Source: Brachycybe producta
Lineage: Eukaryota; Arthropoda; Diplopoda; Playtdesmida; Andrognathidae
Reading direction: 5' to 3'
Assembly (NCBI GenBank): GCA_036925085.1
Contig: JAUPFP010000034.1
Coordinates: 620,001-684,000, forward strand
DNA: 64,000 nt
Shown: in pieces, positions 59,301 to 64,000 of the stretch
Layout of the letters: every line of letters begins with the position of its first letter
How positions within the stretch are numbered: the stretch's first letter is position 1
Made by a program: the position numbers and the translations under genes
The notes under the pieces: generated by a model
Told to the model about the DNA's origin: nothing
The model's database searches: none
The model's input: only the letters and a program-made list of their open reading frames with translations

Positions 59301-60550
59301 AGAAAAAGCCTGTTTCGTGGAGCAACATTGATCATTGGGGCTTTTCTATTTCGGAAGCTGTGATCAGACGATGCAAGTTGACGTTCAGGTGCTAAGTTTC
59401 TTAATTAAATTCGGGTTTTAGATTTCTTTTTTGAAGTGTTGGATCTATATTCTGTATTGAATGGAATCGGATTGAATTGCACTGCACACCAGCTTGCAAT
59501 AAAAAAACCGCTTATCTTGCAAGCGTTTCTTGCGTTTCTTGCAAGAAATTGTGCAAAATTCGCAACAATATTTGGCTTATTTCTTACACGAAATTTTGAA
59601 GGTCAAGTAACCAATGTGATCGCCCATTAAGATAAGCTTGCCATTGCAAATAATACGGAAGTTAATTTCACAGTCCGTTTAAAGAATTCACATTCATTTT
59701 CATTTTCTAATAAATTTACCACACAAGAATTGAATAAGAAACTTAGAAAATGTACATTAAAGTTTTCCATTATCATACTTTTACAGTCCATTTTATGGTT
59801 GATAATGTTTTATGTCAATTTAGGTTTTCTTTAATTAACGTTACTCTGATGTATATAAACGTTTTCTTTATGACATGATAGTAATTTAGTATAATAGATT
59901 TGCATACTTCTTGATTTTTTATCCAGTTTTTTGTTTGTATTCTTTAAAGGTCGCCTATTCAATTGCTATATCTTACTATATAATAGTTTTTTTCTATTCT
60001 TATTTCAAAAGTTATTTTGAATTGTTTATATTTAGAAAAACTGGAAAATCTGCGTGTGGCCTCACATGAACGATTAGGAGAAGTCCTTCGTATTCTGAGA
60101 GCGATTTTGGAGAAATATCCACCTCTGCAGTCCACTGAACTGTTAATGGCAGCTGGTCATCTGATACAACAAGTCAAAGGTAAGCAACAAAATCTTCATA
60201 TTATAATATTGACGAATTTTTGTCTTTTTATGTATTTCAGGTCTGTGTGATGATTTAGTAAGTAGTTTGTTAACGTTGAATGTCTGATTTCGGTTTAGTA
60301 GTGAAAAAAAAAGGGGTAGTGTCTATGTCTTTAGACATTTCAGACAGTCTTTTTCTTTTATTACTCCAGAAATAAAGAAACCAGACATACTTTAATATTC
60401 GGAAATGTTACATTAAACCTCCCACTTTATTTACCTTTTTTTTCTTGTTGATTATTATTTTTGTCTAGATTACAATTATGAGGACAACAAATGCAATCCT
60501 ACGGAATTTTTTGATACCATTGATCAACTGGCTCTTGCTTTCAGCAGTCG
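37464..60550 (+). CDS. ARHGAP45: F-BAR RhoGAP, ARHGAP45/ARHGAP29 type (N-terminal exons, 3'-partial)
   Basis: Rho GTPase-activating protein of the HMHA1/PARG1 class (F-BAR, C1 and RhoGAP domains in the family); only the region before the F-BAR domain is in the window. Exons 37464-37550, 55320-55779, 60036-60179 and 60469-60550 join in phases 0, 1 and 1 to about 257 codons. Exon 1 is METLSRRFTNTFGTLKG. Exon 2 is a low-complexity Q/T/S/G stretch that then enters conserved sequence: EEIIALTHDVRGFKEALSRL. Exon 3, EKLENLRVASHERLGEVLRI and ILEKYPPLQSTELLMAAGHLI, and exon 4, NPTEFFDTIDQLALAFSS, match the ARHGAP45 N-terminal helical region closely. Exon 1 is assigned by phase and by its position before a strong donor; that link is less sure than exons 2-4. 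Introns of 17.8 kb and 4.3 kb contrast with the compact genes to the left. The F-BAR, C1 and GAP exons lie beyond 64 kb. Confidence 0.78.
37720..38030. repeat. Family A copy in RhoGAP intron 1
   Basis: Contains TTATTCTGCGTTTCAGAAG, GTTTTAGAAACTAGAACGG, the centre TTTCAAAATAAACTTTTTATAG, and the right arm TTTTTAAAACACTTTTCAAG with TTTTGCTCCTGAAA. Confidence 0.7.
38588..38880. repeat. Family A copy with clear TTAA end
   Basis: Starts AATTAAGCCGGTTTTAAAGTGTAAATGCC, continues AAAAGTGTTTTAGATACTAG and ends CAGTTCATAAAACGTCTTAAA. It shows the TTAA boundary on both sides. Confidence 0.7.
39889..40062. repeat. AT-rich minisatellite
   Basis: A 26-bp unit, TTTTATAAATTTTCTAATTA plus AATATA, repeated about six to seven times with small indels. 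Confidence 0.75.
40112..40254. mobile_element. TA-flanked element with CAGTG ends (Tc1/mariner/pogo-like)
   Basis: 143 bp flanked by TA, with ends CAGTGGAAATCG and CGTGTTTTCACTG. Inner TTTCGTGTTA words repeat in inverse. The TA boundary and CAGT termini suggest a pogo/Tigger-like non-autonomous element. Confidence 0.55.
41405..41759. mobile_element. hAT-like element, CAAGCATGTCAAACTC family, copy 2
   Basis: 355 bp with ends CAAGCATGTCAAACTCGCGG and GAGTTTGACAGGCTTG, flanked by GTTTAGAC and ATTTAGAC (7 of 8 identical). It is longer than copy 1: it keeps GCGGGCCGAATGCAGCCCAC and an interior around TCAGATCCAGGATTACTG. Confidence 0.8.
41775..42110. repeat. Family A copy next to hAT-like copy 2
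   Basis: Degenerate left arm (TTAATAAACTAGAAAAGTAGG), centre AAAATAAACTTTTTAC and its inverse, right arm CTACCCTTCTAGTATTTATAAC, end CTGTTCATAAACTATCTTAAA. Separated from the preceding hAT-like element by only a few bases. Confidence 0.65.
45422..45624. mobile_element. TA-flanked pogo/Tigger-like relic
   Basis: 203 bp flanked by TA. Ends CACTAAATCCCCCGACTTAC and CTTAACTG (inverse CAGTTAAGTCCTTAACTTCC) are imperfect inverted repeats, and the flanking GCGG-rich words (TACGCGGC, CCGCGG) resemble Tigger-type ends. A decayed non-autonomous copy. Confidence 0.5.
45667..45740 (+). repeat. CTA trinucleotide microsatellite
   Basis: An array of (CTA)n of about 74 bp with a few CCA/TTA interruptions. 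Confidence 0.9.
47108..47490 (+). repeat. Diverged tandem duplication of about 190 bp
   Basis: Two successive blocks (about 47108-47300 and 47315-47490) share TTTCTTTT-A, TTTTCCTGTTA-ACTTTCC-A, TATTGATTGATA, TGCATTTTG-ACAAAAT, ATCCATTTTAC-TAAAA and TAGCAATTAT-GAAGTTATT in the same order. Confidence 0.65.
49088..49229. mobile_element. hAT-like element, ACAGGCAA family, copy 2
   Basis: 142 bp with nearly perfect long inverted ends: ACAGGCAATTGTGCCCAGCA and TGCTGGGCACAATTGCCTGT, continuing through ATTAGAATTTCTTTT. Flanks do not show an exact 8-bp duplication. The longer perfect stem than copy 1 suggests a different subfamily. Confidence 0.75.
49552..49575 (+). repeat. CA dinucleotide microsatellite
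   Basis: An uninterrupted (AC)n run of 24 bp. Confidence 0.9.
50307..50355 (+). repeat. GAT trinucleotide microsatellite
   Basis: An uninterrupted (GAT)n run of about 16 units. The open frames across it (poly-Met, poly-Ile) are not genes. Confidence 0.9.
53450..53880. repeat. Degenerate family A copy
   Basis: Left arm AAAGTATTTTAGAAACTAGAATAG, centre TTTAAAAATAAACTTTTTATG, right arm TTACTATTCTAGTTTTGAAAAC, end TATAAAGCCACCTTAAA. Older than most other copies. Confidence 0.6.
56052..56212. repeat. Family D, near-perfect 77-bp-arm palindrome
   Basis: Arms at 56052-56128 and 56136-56212 are exact inverted copies except for one base, around a 7-nt loop. Each starts with AAGCTTATGACGTCAAAGGG and contains GATAAAAAGGGGTAATAAC. 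Preceded at 55961-56050 by a diverged third arm. Confidence 0.85.
56521..56837. mobile_element. hAT-like palindromic element, TAGGGYTCGG family, copy 2
   Basis: 317 bp between exact 8-bp duplications TTCATAAG (56513-56520 and 56838-56845). Ends TAGGGCTCGGATTTTGA and TCAAAATCCGAGCCCTA are perfect inverted repeats of 17 bp. Shares CTTCACAATTGGC and GTTGTCAACTAGAGTTCTAGC with the copy in MMACHC intron 2, in which the centre is inverted. Confidence 0.88.
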
Positions 60551-63500
60551 GTAAGTACTTAAAGTAAACTTTTTTTAAATTCAATGTTGCTAAATCAGCC
60601 AAAATGCCAAATGACGTAGTGGTCTCGACTCTCGAGAGTCAACAATTCCCGTAATGTTTCATATTTAATGTGATAATAATATTAATAATGCACAATGGCC
60701 ATTGTTCGCAATGTAAATATGACAATCATAATATCATTATTGAGGATATTTCATATATTTATCACAAGTTTGTTCAAAGGAAGAAAAAAAATTGCAGCAA
60801 CTAAAAGATACCATTGTAGTGAATAGGTGGGCCATGTTTGTGCTCTCCTATTGAATTTATTTTCTTCTAATAATGACGTTATATTACCCAACTAATGAAA
60901 ATACATTTGCAAACTTCACCAATAGTAAATTGACATATTTTTTCCAGTTGAAATTGTTACATTTTTATAATTTTCATCAGATGGAAACGGGGCATAATTG
61001 TATAATATTCCAGAGCCTCATAATAATAATGATACTGTCATATGCCTTATATGCCTGTCTTATTGCCTTATAATGGCTAGTACATACCAGGATTCTTTGT
61101 TGCGATACATTGTTGCAGGGCAGAATCGCAACTCACGCGATTCAGACCCGCAACAATGTTACAAAGTTTTTCATTTCGATGGATGGGAGTCAAGAAACAT
61201 GAATCTGAGCTCAGTGAGCTGACGCGATTCAACCCCGAAACACAGTCACAAAAGCAAATTATAAATTATTTTTTAAAACAAATGTTACCATATATGACAG
61301 CTATTTACTGGTGTGCATATTAATATGACAGTTTAAAAATACACAATTCACAATTTTATGACGTTTTTTGTAATAACAAAGTTTAATTTTTTTTTTTGCA
61401 AATTTCGAGCATAATTCTGAAGTGACTTTGTCACAGTTTTGTTGAATTCGTATTCTTTGTTTAAACACTGACATGTAACGTTGCGATACTGTTATTTATA
61501 ACAGCAAAACAATCAATTAATTACCAATCAGATCATCAAAGAAAGACTTTTTTTTAAAAGTTTCACACAATTTCAATTTGAGAAGTGAGAGAAACAATCT
61601 CGGTCTTCCTCATGATGTTATTTTGGAGTCATGGTTAAATTTTAGTAGCTTTTGTTTGAAAATTGCCTAGTATCAGTTAGTTCCATCTTTTTTTTTTAGA
61701 GTTCAAGGTGAGATTTATTATTTATCATTTGATTCATTTGAGGGATGTTTGTTTGTCAGTTGTCACGTCATTCATGTAATATTACAATGGCGTCTAACTT
61801 AATTTAATTGCCATTTCAATTATGCACAAGGAAGTTTTAAATTCACTTTCCAACTTTTTATAGGTATATTTTATGATTATAATAATGTTCATTGGCCAAT
61901 AATTTTTTTTTCTCGAAAAAAAAAACCTTGAAAATGTAATGGAATGTGTTGTGAGTGTGTCGCAATAGGCAAGTAAATATCAATTTATACATTGCTTGAC
62001 ATTTCATCCATCTACTATAGTCTGTAATAATATGTAAGCCTCTCCCTTTACAAAAAAAAAATCGTGCAGATTTTGTTTGTAACCTCCAGCAATTATTATT
62101 ATTTGTAAATTGCGCACACTCTCAAGAAGGAGTCAAGAGCGAGTCGACGTAAACAGAAAAACTACAAAAATTTTATAATATATGCAATTGGACATTCATT
62201 TTCATGGTGCAAGAATGTTGTATTTATATTTGCTTATTTGCGCAAGAACTGTTTTTGAAAATTGAACACATTTCTAAAGTGCAAAATAAATTGTGAATCT
62301 AAAAAAAAAAGACAAAAAAAAGTCAAAGTCAACATTGAATTTGAAGGTAAATTCTGAAGTTAATGTTTTACCGACAAAGTAGGAAATAAATTACTGCAAA
62401 CTTAATTAAACAGTGCGCAAACGCACTAATTCGATAGTATAAATCTGTATAATTAATAACATTTTAAGCATTTGAAAGGGACAAAAATTATTAAGTTTGA
62501 TTATTATTTCTTAAGATGCGTTTGAAAATGTGGGTAATTTTGTTTCCTAATGACGGCAGCAGTGGTGATGTCTGCACTAGTATAATGCCAGAAACCATGT
62601 AGATGATGTGCATGAACAAGCAGTTGATTTGTGGAAGCGATTGGTAAGTAAACTCAAAATGAAATTAACAAGATGGCAAACACGTTTCTAGTATGCTTTC
62701 TCTATGTTGCTGCTATTTTGTGTTCTAGTAGACTATGTTCTGAAAGTGTTGATAGAAACAACTAACCTTTTACAATGTTTCTACCAGTGCAACATACTGT
62801 ATATGTTGTCATTTTCAAAGACCATAACATAGGTGATTTCTTTTTTTTTGTTATTGACTGTTGTTTCCACCTTATACTATTGTGTTTGTAAACATTTACA
62901 TGAGTTACAATACATGCATAATGTATAATTCTTTTTGCATTTTTACTGCAACATATTGCATTCATGAATAAACACATTTACATTTTAGTGTCAGGTCTTC
63001 AAGGTGAAGGGGCTTTTTTTTCCTCTTATCTAAAGACTCGTTTACAGTAGGCAATATAAATGTTGTAATGTGGTGTACAGATTGATGTGCAATACACAGT
63101 GTTTACATTGTGATGATACATTAGGTCTATATTACAGCAAGTAGTAGTTTAAATTTATTTCAGCCAACAAGAAGTTGAACAGAGCTCGACTTTTTACAAC
63201 GCTGACATAAAATGTGTCAGAGTGTAGTGTGGTGTGTTGTGGTGTACCCAGGACCGTATTTACAAATTTTGTATGCATAGGCTATTTGTTTTTAGGCCCC
63301 CCCCCCAAAAAAAAGTACACCCAAAATATGATAAAAGTATTAATCAAAATTATTACACTAATTATTGCAAATATATAAAATCAAGTTTTAACTTAGAACT
63401 GGCTAAATATTCTAAATTACGGTTCATCCTATGTTATAGCTTATAGGGGACTCCAATGAAAAGGAAAAAAAGCCTGAAGTTACACTAAAACCAATAAAAT

Positions 63501-64000
63501 CTAAAAAAAAAATGTAGCCCCCAAAAGTCTTCAAAATGTCGTCGCTCGAGGCCTACTCAGCCTATTAGTAAATATGGCCCTGGGTGTACTACACTTTCCA
63601 ACACTTTGCAGCCTAATGTAAACATGCCTTAAATGCACATTTACTCTTCTTTTTTTCTTTCTGCACATTTGTTTCTTCAGCAACATAAATGTTTTATAGC
63701 GGGTGCTTACAACATGAACCCAGCAACATTTTAATTGCTTTTGCAACTTTGTGAGCCTGTAAAGTTGTAAACAAAATTTGTATTGTAAAGGATCATGTTG
63801 CAGACTCGTGTACACAGCGATTCAATAGTATGCTTGGAAACGAACCTTTAAAATAATCTGCACAATTACCTAAATATATATACTATTGCGTAGATTTAAT
63901 GCCGAATCGTTGGTTTTGCGCATTAACTATAGTGAATGCATAGAACTGGTTTTTCACTTTGGCGGTAAAATATGTACAGTGTGCAATGTACATAGTACTT
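60551..64000. other. RhoGAP intron 4 (to the window edge)
   Basis: The remaining 3.4 kb holds no recognisable exon. It contains fragments of the TGACAGTCATAT elements near 61.3 kb and a hAT-like element at 63249-63582. Confidence 0.5.
63249..63582. mobile_element. hAT-like element with CAGGRCCRTATTTAC ends
   Basis: 334 bp with ends CAGGACCGTATTTAC and GTAAATATGGCCCTG (three mismatches), flanked by GGTGTACC and GGTGTACT (7 of 8). A C10 run followed by A8 lies near one end and AGCCCCCAAAAG near the other. No transposase. Confidence 0.75.

Larger units (their letters stand above)
55780..60035. other. RhoGAP intron 2
   Basis: 4.3 kb with family D palindromes (55961-56212), a hAT-like element (56521-56837) and, near 58.3 and 59.5 kb, pieces with TTGCAAGAAA, TTGGCTTATTTCTT and CCAATGTGAT that also occur at 35.1 kb. 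No gene is supported. Confidence 0.5.

Noticed and set aside
1..64000. CRISPR arrays, bacterial operons, rRNA or tRNA genes
   Set aside because: The window is eukaryotic nuclear DNA. I saw no regularly spaced repeat arrays and no credible tRNA or rRNA signature by eye; a tRNA scan would be decisive.

Overview
The window is nuclear DNA of an intron-rich, AT-rich invertebrate animal. Every gene is split by GT-AG introns (two look like GC-AG), all recognisable products are animal housekeeping proteins, and the intergenic DNA is full of short palindromic DNA transposons. I cannot name the species. The compact gene spacing in the left half, the short introns and the many small inverted-repeat elements would fit a tunicate-like or other compact invertebrate genome, but that is inference.

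Left half (about 0.3-34 kb), nine genes packed closely: FARSA (+, 310-3832, phenylalanyl-tRNA synthetase alpha), AIMP2 (+, ends 5879, scaffold of the multisynthetase complex), YIPF1/2 (-, 6240-8675, Golgi membrane protein), TIMM29 (+, 8883-9647, mitochondrial TIM22 import), LRRC42 (+, about 10448-12294), ZRANB2 (-, 15140-18747, SR-type splicing factor), CDC20 (-, 20782-23963, APC/C activator), a GPX7/8-type ER glutathione peroxidase (+, 25164-28222) and MMACHC (+, 29748-33737, cobalamin processing). I joined exons by reading frame and splice phase; most gene models close exactly in frame. YIPF and TIMM29 share a head-to-head promoter of about 200 bp that contains a perfect palindrome of two ETS-type sites. 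CDC20 and GPX are also divergent.

Right half (34-64 kb): four coding exons of the N terminus of an ARHGAP45/ARHGAP29-type F-BAR RhoGAP (37464 to 60550, continuing beyond the window), separated by introns of up to 17.8 kb. These introns hold no other gene that I can support. They contain microsatellites, minisatellites and transposon relics.

Mobile DNA: a family of palindromic elements (family A, about 19 full or partial copies, ends at TTAA) occurs in introns and intergenic DNA throughout. At least six distinct short non-autonomous elements have terminal inverted repeats and 8-bp target duplications (hAT-like); two of them are nested inside family A copies. Two further short elements are flanked by TA (Tc1/mariner/pogo-like).

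The most interesting higher-order signal is linkage. From memory of the human map, nearly all of these genes lie on human 1p or 19p13, and the YIPF-TIMM29 head-to-head pair is preserved next to LRRC42. The window therefore looks like an unduplicated ancestral segment of that vertebrate paralogy group.
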